Shown: positions 1-12,676, counted from the first letter of the stretch. The stretch is 64,000 nt of DNA from Camellia lanceoleosa (GCA_025200525.1 CM045763.1:806001-870000); one strand, 5' to 3'. Program-made: numbers and translations. The notes: generated by a model from the sequence alone, not told the origin.

Positions 1-1549
1 CAAATGATGTAGTGAGTTACCAGAAATTCTCATATTCCCAAGAGAACCATGATGAAAGCCAGAAGCATCGGGGGATTCCCCAGAATAGGTGTGTCGTCTT
101 TCCCAGAGAGAAGGATTCACAGACGGTGCTGATCCAACATGGTGGTTATTCATGGGTAAAAGTGTGTTCATCATATGAGACGGTGCTCTGGGAAATGCAT
201 GCAACCGTGGAGGGGGATGAGTAGTGCAAACCCCATTAGGCCACATCATGCCTTGAGGCTGAGGGGGATTATTTGAATTACTCCAAATATAATGATGTCC
301 AGGTGAACAGCTCCCATTTCTAGAGGAACCAAAAACTGAGAAACACATAATTAGAATATTAGAAAATCAAACAGTATGCACAACCCACTTGTTACATGAG
401 TCACTGTACAAATCTTTTTCTCTTCGCTTTCTTGTACACAGTATTTCACTGAAAAAACTTAACATTACTAGTACGGCATGGCTTGACCAGCCACTAAAAA
501 GACAGAAAATTTATTTAACATGCATAAAAGAAAACAATGTCACCTTGTTATCTAATGCACTTACCAGCATCATTCAGTTCAAGTGGATGCCCATTTGAGC
601 TTACTCTACAGAACTGGCGATTCTCAATTCTTTCAGATGGACTGGCACTAATATTTGCAGCCATGCCCGGGGAATTACAAGGAGCACCATTAGTTAAACC
701 ATCCTGATACTCTGGAAGTGAATGAGGATGAAAATTGGGTGTTCCCTGGAATTCAATTTTTGGCTGGCCTGGGGAAAGGCCAGGCTCAGGGAGGCCGGAT
801 TGATTGCCAAGTAATTCAACTCTCACCAGAGAGGGTAAACTGTTAGGAATGCTAGATGAGATCCCATGATGGAACACTCTTTCCATGAAGGGACTAATAG
901 GTGATTGGATAGCAGTGTGTACCCCTGAAATAGTTCCATTATCCATGCCTGAAGATGTGATTCCCCCATGTGAAATTGGTCCTGTAGAACAATTATTGTA
1001 AGGCAAAAGTAACACAAAGCCTTCTTTTAAATCAATTTCCAATGAACAGTGTATCTCACTGGCAGTACTTATACCAGAAAATCCCATTGTTGAGTTATTA
1101 GGAGAGCTAATTTGTTGTAGATATGGACCAGATTCAACTTGCTCAATTTCTGAAGGAAATGGTGGCATCAAACTGCACAGGAAAAAGGAGGAGAAGACAA
1201 ACAAAGGTTTATCCAAGAGGTCAAAAACTAAAATCAGCGCAAATTAAAATAAGTCATTGTCAAATATCAATGACAATAACATGTTGAGCTTACAAGCATT
1301 AAAATTAGAGGTGTTCAGAAAACCGTCTGACCTGACCTGACCAAACTGACCACACCGGGCCGAACCACTCACTTTTGTGCAGTTTTTTAATATGTTTGTC
1401 AGCTCTGTTCTCTTTTAAAGGAAAATTAGTTCTTCGGTTCGGTCCTGGTTTGAAATATTTTAAGTGCAAAACCAACCAACCCCAGTGGCTAACATACATA
1501 CTACATATATATAATTCTCTCTCAGAAGTTAGAAGCCTGAACACTTAGG

Positions 1550-1587
<38 letters not shown>

Positions 1588-4500
1588 GATTCCCCTGTCT
1601 CAATCCTTCCCCACAGCTGCGTTGGAGGCCTTGGAGCCATTTCAATGCATGAAAGCAGGTCCACTTAGCAACAATGGCTGTGTTTGGTCCATCTCAAATC
1701 TACTTTGCATCCAGATGCAACAGGAAGTAGCAAGGCTCAAGCAGAGAGTGGAGGCTGCTCCAAGGAGAGGCGGTGTGGCAGTTGCAAGAGGGAGAAGGGG
1801 GCAGCGGCAGCTGGCAACAGTGGATTCCACACATACACTGATAAGTCTCTCCATCTGCAGTTGGGGTTGTTATTGTTGAAGTAGAGCACAGTCATTGTTT
1901 TTTGTGGTCTGTAGATTGTTTTGTTGATAGATTCAACTGATCATTTGGGAGATTTTGTGAATTTGTGATTGTCTTTGTGGGTTTTTCTCCCTTCCTAATC
2001 CTCACTCTCTGAGTCTTTGATCTCCCTCAGACCCCTCACCCCCTCCCCCTCTACAATCTCCATCACCCTATCAAAACCGACCATCAATCCGAAGCACCCG
2101 AAGCCATTGGTTTCCAATTGTACTCGGTCAAAATCAGGTGTGGATACTTTGACTCAAAAGTGGTCGGTACGGGTGGTGGGCCGGTGGTAAAACTGACCCG
2201 ACCCAACCCAACCAATACCTAACTAAAATATGAAAATTTGCGATAAAATTTTATTTCTAGCAAAATATGCACACACAAAAAAAGGGAGGGGGGCAAGACA
2301 ACCTTCAATTTTCATTTTGATATAGCCTGGCACAAAAGGAATAACAAGCAAGAAAATAAACAAAAAAGGAGTAGTAGAGGAGAAGAAGACATCACAAAGA
2401 AATATAAGAATCAATGGGATTAGGCAATACCCACCGTCTGGCACCCCCAGGATGGATTGGTTCAAGCTTAATCCGCTTCCCTGCAATATCACTCCTATTT
2501 AATGCATGAAGAGCAGCCTCCGCAGCCCTAACATCATAAAATTCTATAAATTTGTGATGACTTCTGTGTGGAGTCTCACGGATCTGCAGTTTGGAAACAA
2601 GGATTGGTGTATCACGGACATGCCAGTTGAACTTTGAAGTCCAACATAAAAATTGTGAAACAAGCTCACCTCCTTAATTTCACCATAAGCACCAAAAATT
2701 TGCCAAAGTTCCTCATTTGAAACAGAAGAATCATGGTTAAAAACCACAAGAGTGCCTTGGTTAAGATCTTTCTGTGAGGCATTGTCCTGACAAAAGATAA
2801 CCAGCCAGGTGAGAAGCCACAACTTGTGCACTGACGGATATGTGATGAAGATCTACCAGTGCAACAAGTGTATGGTCATCATGATTACAATGACAGGAAT
2901 AATGACTAAAATGGAGACAAAAGAAGAAAAAACAAATTAATGGCTGCATTGGGAAGAATGACACAGCAGTAGGGTACCTTTGGAATTGAGAAATGTATGC
3001 CAAGCTTCCTACGTTTCAATGGCTTGTTCTGAAGTGCTCTCATAGCATTTTGGGCTGCTCTAATATCATAATATGATATCATAACAAAGCCCCTGTTCTT
3101 GCATGCAGTATAAAGAGTGCGGACATCCCCATATTGCTGAACATTACATGACATTAAGGTCAACAATAGATCAACGAAATGCTCAACTAAAGATATGTAT
3201 GAAATGTGATTAGAAACATCAAAAGAGCGATAATGAGAATAGCACACCTCAAAAAGGGCCTGTAACTCAGAATCTTCAACATTGCTATTTATATTTCGCA
3301 CAAACAGTGTTCGATATGGATGTTCCCCATAAGGGTGTTCCCCAGCAACCGAACTAAAAGATCCCCCCAGCTGATTATCAGGACTTCCACCAGAAAATTC
3401 AGAATCTCTTTGTCCTGGAAGGAAACCATCTTCTCCTAAGTCCAACCCTCCAACACTACTAAAGAGGTCTAAATCTTCAATATCTTCTCTGGTATTGGGT
3501 TGGGCCACATAGTCAAGCCCATCAGTCACTCCAGAAAGCAAATCATCATCATTAGGGAGGAGATTTCCAATAGTTTGTGCCTCAATTTCCTCAAGTGATT
3601 GAAAAGGTTCGTCTTCCTCGTAGTGGGAGGCAGCACCACCAACAGAATGGCCATATAGACCATTATTTGATGTTAATCTCACTGAAACAGAGAAACCCAT
3701 ATTAAAACAAAAGGAACAGATTGTATCAATGAACCAGTAATTGCATCTAGCTTAAGAAAAACAAGAAGCTATGAACTGATTCCATATATCAATTCAATCA
3801 GTGGAATGACAAATATTTAACAAATCAAGTATGTTGGCTAACACCAGCATGGAGAAACTTCCAAATAAATCGACCCTTACATTTTCTGCCAAATAATTCA
3901 GACAATGAACTTGAGAAGAGACCATTCTCATAATGAGTGCCCATGGCATTAATTCCTTCACCTTCCATAAAATAAGTTGCTGGTTCCGTATTCAAATTAG
4001 ATCTTGCTGCTGGGTCATGGTCAACAGGTCTCCGCAAGGAACGACTAGCTTCTCTCTCTGCTCCCACTGCATGCTTCTCTAAGGTAAGATTGAATTTCCG
4101 GTCTCGAATTAGGTAATGATCAGGAAGTTTGAAAGATTTAACCATCTGAGATTCCACTGACATCTGTTTCTCGAGGGGTGATGAAACAACTGAATTTTCG
4201 CCTGTTGTACCTATTACTCCATCCATTTTTACGACTGAATCAACTTAGTATTCCCACAGCATGATATCAGTCCTAGAAATGGTTCAAACAGCCTACAAAC
4301 TAAACTAACAAATCCAACATCAAATGCATTAGTTGTGCAAAACACAGAAAAAAAAAAAAAAAAAATTCAATCGTAGCCTTTTAAATGCGGGAATACCTTC
4401 CATTTCTCTTGGCAGTGCCATAGTCTTTCTCATAAAACAAACAAATTAAACAAAGTCTTTTTAAATTCATATGCAATTCCAATAGGTTGTATCCTGATAA

Positions 4501-6075
4501 AGAGCATTATAAGATCCTTACAGGGAAATCAATGACAATATCATTCATTTAGTAAATTCAAATGTTGTCGATCAACTGATCAAGAAAGCTGCCCTTAAAT
4601 TCAATTATGGGGGGTATTTTTGGAATGTGTCAAAATCTCTTTTTCTAGAATTCAACCTTTTAACTGTGAGTATTCATTTGAATCATTTCAGAGAATCTCT
4701 CAATTGTAGGCTGACTAACCATTGTTTGTTGCTCTGCAAATGTTATCAAATTCTTCATTGTCTTGACTTTAGACAAAGGTCACATGAAAACTGCATAGAT
4801 TGTGCCTTTTTTATTGTATAATTTCTTGTTTCTCCCAGCAAAACCACATTGCTATCCATACTAGAGAAAAGATCAGTTTCTAATACATGATTATAAAGTA
4901 TGCTTAGGTCAGCGCAAAAAGTAAAAACCAAACATATATACATTTAATTTAAGACTCTATGCTTTACGTAGGGTTCTATGAGTTAAATTTTATGAGATCT
5001 ACTAGCAGCCCCCAACACAATCCCATGACACCAATTGGAGCCACATACAAATAATGCTGCCAAAGCATCAAAATAGATACAATCCATTCTCTTGCATGCA
5101 TTTTCCTAGTTATCCATGTAATTCTACTTTCTGGATGAATTCTGTCAGAGAGGCTTGTTCAATTTGATTCTTTGAAGCCACTCTTTCTAATCATTAATCT
5201 GGGGGTCAAATTGCCACATCATGACATAGATTCATCCCTAAGTCAATAAAAATATGCAATTATCATCTGTTTGGAAAAACTTAACTCCTGCATATCTATA
5301 GTGAATGAGAGACACCTCAAAACATCCAACAGATAGTTAAAAAAGCAAGTGTGCTAAATTAGACATACTGGACATGTGTCTGACATGAAGATGCCACATA
5401 TTGTTGTACAACACACACAACTTATTCTTTACATCTATGTACATGTGCATACATATATTAAAGATCTCATATTACAATCTACCTAGGCATGCACTATGCC
5501 TATGGCTATAGAATTCACAGAAATATGTAATGTAACTCATCAACTCGTTCCGCCTTTGCTCCTACATTGTGCATTTCATAATTGGTATGGCTTCTTCCCG
5601 TTCAAGATGACATTATCCTTCTTAATTTACCTTTTTTATTTGTAGTTAAAAAACGTTTTATTACCAAAAAAAGTACCAAAAAAAAAAGAAATGGATTTAC
5701 AATAAAGCTCCAGACAAGGAATAAATAACAACTGGAATGAAAACCCAACTTTGGGACCCACATGGTATGTAGATAATTACTACTCACCATAATGATCAGG
5801 CATGGTTTCTGTCTTCCAAAACCCAATCTGTCTCTGCCAATTGTAGAAATAGAAGGGATAAATAACGACTGGAATAGAAATATATTTATAAAAAGAAAAA
5901 AAGGTTTGCCACAGATTAATTGAGTTCTTATCTATAAATTTGCATATACAAACTGCCTAACAAGAACAGAATTGATAAATGTACGAGAAATCACTACCTC
6001 ATTAGGAAAACATACGTCCTCAGAGAAGAAAGATGATGACGACAAACCCTTTGGCTGCATCATTTCTGATGGCAT
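1..6075 (-). CDS. AML (subtype not resolved): Mei2-like RNA-binding protein (3' end outside window)
   Basis: Multi-exon minus-strand gene. Coding exons in transcription order: 6075-5998, 5833-5788, 4234-3881, 3681-3248, 3136-2978, 2786-2670, 2583-2435, 1172-1075, 981-565 and 335 to the window edge. Every junction is GT-AG and the phases join into one frame of 729 codons. The start ATG at 6075 gives MPSEMMQPKGLSSSSFF, matching the N-terminus of plant Mei2-like proteins. RRM1 (about residues 283-355) begins RTLFVRNINSNVED; RRM2 (about 367-440) begins GTLVVFNHDSS. After RRM2 the conserved HPPPRLHAFPRAPSHM and SLWERRHTYSGESPDASGF segments follow. The diagnostic C-terminal RRM3 lies beyond the left edge. 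From the family, such proteins bind RNA and act in meiosis and vegetative meristem growth. AML1 and AML4 groups cannot be separated here. No disabling mutation seen. Confidence 0.93.
982..1074 (-). other. 93-nt in-frame intron of the Mei2-like gene (retention-compatible)
   Basis: The intron starts GTATAAGT after TTTCTG and ends CTACAG before GACCAATTTC. Its length is a multiple of three and it has no stop in the gene frame, so unspliced RNA would add 31 residues. Removing it restores the family sequence (GFSG followed by PISHGG), so it is read here as an intron. Confidence 0.8.
1306..2221. mobile_element. hAT-type non-autonomous element in a Mei2-like intron
   Basis: The 916 bp insertion begins tagaggtgtt and ends aatacctaa-side ccta. 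It is flanked by 8 bp direct repeats attaaaat (1298-1305) and actaaaat (2222-2229), one mismatch, the hAT target length. It fills most of the 1.26 kb intron between exons 2583-2435 and 1172-1075. It holds a (CT)n tract and an unusually GC-rich core (about 1620-1830). No transposase is visible. Confidence 0.7.
1551..1586. repeat. (CT)n microsatellite
   Basis: Uninterrupted CT dinucleotides, about 18 units, inside the hAT-type insertion. Confidence 0.95.
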
Positions 6076-7300
6076 GGTGAACCCAGTATTGAAAAAGAAG
6101 AGGAAAACTGAAAACTGTTACTTCACTGGCTATCACCGGTGAACCTACAATTGAAAAGTTTCCAGCTTCCGTGAAGAAAATCTGCATGGAGGATAAATAA
6201 AATGATTTATTATTTTAATAGGAATTGAAAATTAGCAGCCCAATAACACCCTGAAAAACAATATGAGAAAAACTAGGTACTTTTTTTTTTTTTTTTTTTA
6301 ATATCAGCCAAACATCAGAGAGGTAGAAATGCATTATAGAACCTAAACAAACATCTTCATCACATTTTGGTGGAGAGAAGAGCAAATAACTACAAAATAA
6401 ATAAAACTAAACAAAGAAATAAGCAATCAAAATTAAAAAGCAGGCGTAATTTTTAGAGATATTGAACATTGGATTGAATTTTTGACAGAAATTGTTGCAA
6501 TTAAGTAAGTTGTTCGATTCTGACAAGAAGGCATCTCTCCACTGAATGACAAGATGATGCATTTAAGAAGTTAAGAATTAAAGAAGCAGATAATTTGAAC
6601 TTTATAACAGATGAGACAAGGCATAATTATCAAAATTCAACAACTACTAAAACGAATTCTTCTATTCTGGTAAATGCAGATGTACAAGCTATCCTCAAAT
6701 AGGAAATTTTCATTTTCCTTCTTAAAAAGGGGATTAAAAAAAAAAATCAATGCCAACATACAGGTCTTAAACGAGAGGGAAAATTGAAATCGCAGCGCCC
6801 CAAAAGGAAAGATCAGCTCGAACTCGAAATCACACAGAAGGGCCCCAAATTCAACAGCCGATCGCAGAGCATACATTGTTTAAAAATAAAAGATAAAAAA
6901 TGGATAAAGATACCAACTTTAAACATTAAAAAAAACAACCGATCAAAGGATCGACGCCTGAAAATAGCAAGTAGAAAGATCAAATGCAACAAGAATTCAG
7001 CCAAAATAAAAATAAAAAATAAAAAAAAAAAGAAGGAAAAATTAAAGCGCGTACCTTTAAATTGTGAACATGAACGCCATATCCGATAGAGTCAAATTGT
7101 GAGTGCAGTTCTGGAAAAGGATTTTGGAGAGAAAGAAAGAGGCATGGGTGGGAAGAATTTAAAGAAAGGGAAGGAAAGTTAATAATGATTGAGAGACATA
7201 GAAATCGAATGGATTACAGCAAAAGGCAAGGGGGGAGATTGAAGAAGGGATCTAGGCATCTGTGCCGTGCAAGAACCTCCAAAGCCTTGATGCCTTGTCT
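6076..7300 (-). other. 5' UTR exons and 5' UTR intron of the Mei2-like gene
   Basis: Immediately upstream of the start codon a UTR exon covers 6076-6181, preceded by the acceptor CATGCAG. A matching donor (AAAG|GTACGC) ends an upstream exon at 7055. The 873 bp between them would be a 5' UTR intron, common in this family. The transcription start is not visible; the upstream end at about 7300 is a guess. A T-rich run at 6281-6299 and several A-rich runs lie in the intron. Confidence 0.6.
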
Positions 7301-7950
7301 CTCTTCAATTTCTTCCTACATTGCACGTTAACCACATGTATTCTCCCATTTTTATTACTTTTTTTTTTTTCCTCCCCGTTTCTCTCTCTTCTCCTATCTC
7401 TGTTTCTTCAACTTCCTTTCTTCGCCGGTTGATTCAGAGCCTCCTGCCGGATTTCATAGATTTTCCGGCTAGGTACGGCTTTCTCCCGGCGAGATTCCGA
7501 TCCCTTGCCCCCGGGCTCTCTCTCTGTGTCTCGCTTCTTTAGAGAGAGAGAGATCGCCCTGGTTTTTGGAATATACAAAATGAGAAAAAAAGAGAGAATA
7601 TAGAGCGCGGGGTGTAGAGGACCGGACCAGACCAGACCAGACCAGACCCGCTCCTACAAACACGAGAACTCCGATGAGTTAGATCATGATATTAGAGAGA
7701 GAGAGAGAAACGAAAACAAACAAAAAAAATCAAGGGCAGAGAGAGGGAGACCCGTCGGTCGCCGTTAACTGTTAAACGGCGTTTGCGTCCTAATCTAAAT
7801 CTGTTGCGTGGTCTGTGGGTACGAGTGTGGGCATAAACGAGACTCCGCCATTTTCTCCTCCTTGCTCTTGTCCAAGACAAGCTGGCTGGTTCGATTGATC
7901 TTGTTGTTAGCTAACATTATTTCTTCATAATTTGTGAAGTGACGAGAATC
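7300..7950 (-). promoter_or_regulatory. Probable promoter / upstream region of the Mei2-like gene
   Basis: This stretch precedes the first UTR exon. On the gene strand it is GA-rich between about 7380 and 7560 and around 7694-7710, a feature of many plant core promoters. A short (ccaga) repeat lies at about 7622-7648. No clear TATA box could be assigned. ORFs here are low-complexity and are not called. Confidence 0.45.
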
Positions 7951-8320
7951 ACCTTGGGGATGATATCATTGAGTAATTATAAACAAAATCTAAATCATAC
8001 AAATTTCATATATATATCAACCGAATTATTTAGACAAAAAGTGATGCTTTTTTTTTAATCAAATGGCTATCAATAAATCACCTCATTATCTATACAAAAA
8101 AAATTTAAAAAAAATTGTATTTAAATTATAATTCTACATTATCAATGAAAGTTTAGGTAATCAATCTGATTTAGTTTATTCCCATCATCCCCCCTAATTA
8201 TTTTTTCATGGTGATTTTTTATGTTTAAGTAAATATATTATGTTAGAATAATTAAGCAAAATATGAAGTTATGTCAAAATTATATTATTTTAGAAAATTA
8301 GACTTAAATATAAGCAAAAT

Positions 8321-8766
8321 GATTAATTACACAAACAACCTCTAAAATATGCAATACGTTACACTTTAATCCTAATATCATAACCGTTCAAAATCCCAAC
8401 CACAAAATAAGAGGTATTTCGTAATTTTACACATACATACTAACATCAATTAAAAGGTTTTATATATTAAAAAAAATGTAAGAAATGCATACTTTTGAAG
8501 CTAAAATAAAACAAATTTCATATTTTAAGAATTAAAATTCTACAAAATACATACTTTTAAGTCATGTATGCATTTATTTATTTTGATTATTGTGGAACTT
8601 CTTGTAGAATTATTTTAAATGCCCTTATTCCCATTATTAATTTTTATAAGCCCTGGTATTAAAGATTAAAGTGTAATAGATCGCATATTTTGAAAATCAA
8701 ATTGTAATAATTAAAAAAAATAAGAACTAAAGTATAACGGAACGTATATCATTAGCATAATTGATC
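8321..8766. mobile_element. MULE-type MITE, about 446 bp
   Basis: Ends gattaattac and gcataattgatc are imperfect inverted repeats. Flanks ataagcaaaat and ataaaccaaat form a diverged 11 bp TSD with two mismatches. No coding capacity. It resembles the better-preserved elements at 11033, 12677 and 14422. Confidence 0.5.
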
Positions 8767-9062
8767 ATAAACCAAATATAGACATGATAGAGTTAAATTT
8801 TGATTATTTTAAATAAAATTATCTTTTTAAATTGTTTGATACGGTTGATATACTAATGAGTATTTTCAAATTTTAATTATATAATTATGTGGTATCTTGA
8901 GAAGTTGGTAAAAAAATTTTTTTTTTTTTTTTGTCTTTTTTGTTTTTTTATGTAAAAAAAAATAAAAAGGTATGTAATTTTTAAAAAAAAATTAAAAAAT
9001 TAAAAGACAGACTTTTTATTATGTTGTCAAAATGCCCCTATGAATATATATTTATTTTGGAT

Positions 9063-9680
9063 TAGAAAACTATGGTCAAGTTTGGCAAGTTGAAAAAAAG
9101 TTAAAAAGTCAAAAAGTTATTCAAAAAGTTATTCAAAAAATTAAAAAGTTATCACTGTTTATCAAAATTCAAAAAGTACGGCTGCACAACTCTCGATCCT
9201 AATTTTTTCCTACACACTAATTTATATAATTTTTTAATATACATTTTTTCATAAAAAGTCAAAAAGTTAACCCAAATATCTATATTTTTTCCCTTAACTT
9301 TTTAATTCAAAAAGACAAAAAAATACACTTATTTAGAACATCCCAAGGGTTTCAAACATTCAAACATAATTCTTAATTCAAATATATATTTAAATTTTTA
9401 CGGACTTAGGCCAAGTTTGACGTATTGTAAAAAAGTCAAAAGCTAAAAGCTACTCAAAAAGTTTAAAAAGTTAACACTATTCACCAAAAGTCAACAATTA
9501 CGGCTGTACAACTTTCAATCTTAATTTTTCCTTACAAATCAATTTTTACAATTTTTTATTACACATTTTTTCATAAAAAGTCAAAAAGCTAACGCAAATA
9601 TCCATGTTTTCTTTCTTAATTTTTTAGTCTAAAAAGATAAAAAGTACACTTATTTAAAACACTCCAAACAATCACTAATT
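9063..9680 (+). repeat. Two direct copies of an AT-rich dispersed repeat
   Basis: Copy 1 (about 9072-9345) and copy 2 (about 9410-9665) share, in the same order, a caagtttg start, repeated aaaaagt segments, tacggctg(c/t)acaact, ttttttcataaaaagtcaaaaag and acacttattta. They look like two MITE copies or a local duplication. No TSD was settled. The 9680-9890 stretch that follows is unique sequence in which nothing was recognised. Confidence 0.55.
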
Positions 9681-9892
9681 AGTGCCCAGGAGACACCTGT
9701 GTGACTTGTTAACAAATATGATCAAGTGTTAACGGACCACAGTGCTCCCTCATGTATGTGGTTACATGCGTAGGACTTATGATTCGTAGGCAAACGTGGC
9801 AGTATTCGAGTGGCTGAAGGACAGTGGCAAAACTGCAGTGCGTACAAGAGATGAAGTCAGGGAGATTCCTACCTTGATTTTGCTGACATGTA

Positions 9893-10135
9893 GGTGTTCG
9901 TTTGAAAAGTTGGTTGATTTTTTGATTTTTTTTTATTTTTTTAGTTATTTTAGTTTAGGTTAAAAAATTTTACCTTTAGGAATAAAATTTTAAATTTTTT
10001 AACTTTTTTTATGAGAAAATAGTGTAATGATTATGAATTTGATGTGATATTTTTTTTTGACTAAAATAGTCTATTTTGTTTTTTATAGTTAAAATAGCCA
10101 AAAAAGACCCCAAATAGCTCTTCCCAAATGGAGCC
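9893..10135. repeat. MITE of the 'gtttggga' family, copy 1
   Basis: Inverted termini ggtgttcgtttg and caaatggagcc flank an AT-rich body carrying the family motifs gtgtaatgattatgaatttgatgtgatatttt and a repeated attttagcc-type core. TSD not resolved. Confidence 0.5.
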
Positions 10136-10293
10136 GTAGTAGGAGAAATTATTCAAGCTTCAGTTGGCATTATAAGATCGGTGGTGATATAGACCGCTAA
10201 CTTGAGAGTATTAATGTCAGTTTTAATAAGTTAGTAGTGCAAAAAAAAAAAATAAAGGCTAAACTATTACATCAAAGTGGGGCTCACAACAAT

Positions 10294-10938
10294 TAGGGCT
10301 GAGTAATGAATTCGTGAAATCCGTAATTCGATCAAGTCTAGTCCAATCCGATAGGTTTGGATTGATTTTTTGAATCCGTGGTTCGGTTCTGGATTGAAGA
10401 ATTAAAAATCCGTAGTCCACGGATTGGTTCCGGATTGAAACCGATTCGGACCGTATACAAATAGTCTATATCTTTATTATGCATCCTCTCCCATAGTATC
10501 TTTTCTTATTCTATATAAAACCTAAACTCAAACCTAAATTCGTATAATATCTTTTTTTATTACTTTTGTTTGTTAGTTTTTAGTTTTAATTTGTAATGTT
10601 CTAAATACTTATGGTGAAACCAGTTTTCTTATGATTGTTTAAATTCTAGAACAGTATGTCGTTATTATAGAAAAACATGTTGCTATTGTAGAACTAATAT
10701 AGTTTTATGTTTATGTTTATGTTTTTAAGAAATTAAAGTGTTAAATATTTTTTTTTCATTATTTAATTATGTGAATCCGTGGTCCTAAAACGATCCAATC
10801 CGTGTTTGAATGGATTGGTTCGGATTGGTTCAATGATTTAAACGGATTTGATTAGTTCTAATTTTTCAGGAATCGTAGATAACGGATTGGTCCTGGATTT
10901 ACCTCAATCCGGTCAAATCCGGACCATGTTCACCCCTA
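10294..10938. mobile_element. hAT-type non-autonomous element, 645 bp, copy 1
   Basis: Begins tagggctgag and ends ttcaccccta, with perfect 8 bp TSDs acaacaat at 10286-10293 and 10939-10946. The interior is built from repeated gaatccg/ggattgg motifs at both ends (subterminal repeats). No transposase. An inverted relative lies at 13406-14057. Confidence 0.88.
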
Positions 10939-11032
10939 ACAACAATGTCATCTCATTAGTGCAGCTTTAGAGCTGTTATTTTAGTGGTTCCAAATATTAT
11001 TCTTATAAGATAGGGTTAAAATAATTATAAAA

Positions 11033-11374
11033 GGGTACATTACATTGACACTTCTTAAGGTTTGGTCCAATTACTACCTACTCCCTGACGTTTTGGAAAT
11101 TATACTCCCACCCCTGTGGTCAATAGTCCTATTTCACAAACCCTCCTTCGAATATAAAAGGTAACAACTCCTAATAGAAAATAGATGAAATTACATTAAA
11201 AAAAAGTAAATAAAATGAGAGGAAAAAAGAGAAAATAAAGCGAAGCAAAAAAAGAGTTCAATATATTCATTCCGTCTAAATAATTACAATGATAAGGGGT
11301 TAGTGTAATTTCCCAAACATTAAGGGTGATATGTATTAAACCCAAATCTCAGAGCGTATAAATGTAATTTACCC
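11033..11374. mobile_element. MULE-type MITE, 342 bp
   Basis: Inverted ends gggtacattacat and atgtaatttaccc. Flanks aattataaaa (11023-11032) and atttataaaa (11375-11384) are a 10 bp TSD with one mismatch. No ORF. Confidence 0.75.
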
Positions 11375-11431
11375 ATTTATAAAATGGTGAAATTAGTCAA
11401 AAAAAATTAATAAAATAAAATATTATATTTA

Positions 11432-11678
11432 GGCTTCGTTTTTTAAATGGGTTGACTTTTTAGTTTTTTGACTTTTTTGACTATTTTTAGCCTGGGGCTA
11501 AAAAACCTGATTTGAGAAAGGTTTTTCACTTTTTTGACTTTTTTGTAAAAGAAAGAATATAATGATTATGGATTGGATGTGATATTTTGTCTTATTGGAC
11601 TAAAAAGCCTATTTTGTTTTTATGACTATTTTAGCCACACAAAAAAAACCTCCCAAAAATCACTTCCCAAACATAGGC
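11432..11678. repeat. MITE of the 'gtttggga' family, copy 2
   Basis: Starts ggcttcgttt and ends cccaaacataggc, with the shared interior (aatgattatggattggatgtgatattttgtcttattgg in part). TSD not resolved. Confidence 0.5.
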
Positions 11679-11723
11679 TTAAATTATATATATATATTTT
11701 TTTTTACAAAAGTTAAAATGGTT

Positions 11724-11948
11724 GGCTTCGTTTGGGAAATGAATTGACTTTTTTGGCTATTTTAGCTTGAGGCTAAAAATCCTCATTTGGGAAGGGTTAT
11801 TGATTTTTTTGACTTTTTTGTGAGAAAAAAAAATATAATGATTATGAGTTTGATGTGATGTTTTGTCTTATTGAGTTAAAAAGCTTATTTTATTTTTTGT
11901 AATTATTTTAGCCAAAAAAAACCCAAAAGTTGGCTTCCCAAACGAAGC
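11724..11948. repeat. MITE of the 'gtttggga' family, copy 3 (best preserved)
   Basis: Terminal inverted repeat ggcttcgtttgggaa at the left and ttcccaaacgaagc at the right, 14 bp matching. The interior is AT-rich and non-coding. Flanks do not show a convincing TSD, so the superfamily is left open. Confidence 0.65.
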
Positions 11949-12095
11949 TAAAAATTCATCTTGAGGCTTTTTAACTCAAATTAAAATAATCAAAAAAATT
12001 TTAAAAAATCAATTTATTTTTTAAATGAAAGCTTATTGCTGGGAGTATTGTTTTACATCATTTATATTTAGACAAGTGTTTAGTTATCTTTCTAA

Positions 12096-12624
12096 GAGCA
12101 TCTCTAACGGTGACTCAAATTTTTCACCAAATTTGAGTAAAAAATGACCCATTTCACCAATTTTTTTAACAGATGCTCCAACGGTTCACCTTTCACCAAA
12201 TGTGTCCCGGGACAACCGTAGGTCGGCCGTGGGTTGGCCAAAAATTTTTTTTTTTTTATTTAATTTTTTTCGAACTTTTTGAACTTTTTTCGAGACGACT
12301 GGGTGGTCGACCGGCCGGTCGACCAGTTAGGCAATTTTTTTTATTTTTTATTTTTTTTTACGGTTTGAACTTGAACTGTTTGAACCTTTCACTGGTTGAC
12401 CGGTTGGTCAACCGGCCGGGCAATCGGTTGGTCAACCGGTTCCTCCTTTCCAACGGTCAGGAACAGTGTTTTGATGAATTCATTTCTTCGTCGCCCATCT
12501 AATGAAAATTTTGATGAAATCTCATTTTGGTATCAAGTTTGATGAACCGTTGGAGCCCAGAATAGTACCATTTTCATCAAAATTCAAATTTGATACCAGA
12601 TTTGCTATACCGTTGGAGATGGTC
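12096..12624. mobile_element. Tourist/Harbinger-type MITE, 529 bp, with GC-rich palindromic core
   Basis: Ends gagcatctctaacggt and accgttggagatggtc are 16 bp inverted repeats with two mismatches. TSD taa at 12093-12095 and 12625-12627, the PIF/Harbinger length. The core at 12300-12445 holds repeated ggtcgacc, ggttgacc and ggtcaacc palindromes, in strong contrast with the AT-rich surroundings. Confidence 0.75.
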
Positions 12625-12676
12625 TAAATAAGATAAACAAATAGTGAGATTTACTATTTTAACCAATAATATTTAA

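Noticed and set aside
548..1216. Single ORF of 222 aa on the minus strand
   Set aside because: It is not a separate gene: it reads through exons 1172-1075 and 981-565 of the Mei2-like gene because the intron between them is in frame.
1622..1879. 85-aa ORF in the Mei2-like intron
   Set aside because: Inside the hAT-type insertion with no recognised family; kept only as a possible captured fragment.
11724..11948. Assigning the 'gtttggga' MITEs to hAT or MULE
   Set aside because: No convincing 8-11 bp target duplication found for any of the six copies, so superfamily left open.
12173..12502. 109-aa ORF
   Set aside because: Lies wholly inside a Tourist-type MITE; its composition comes from T runs and palindromes.
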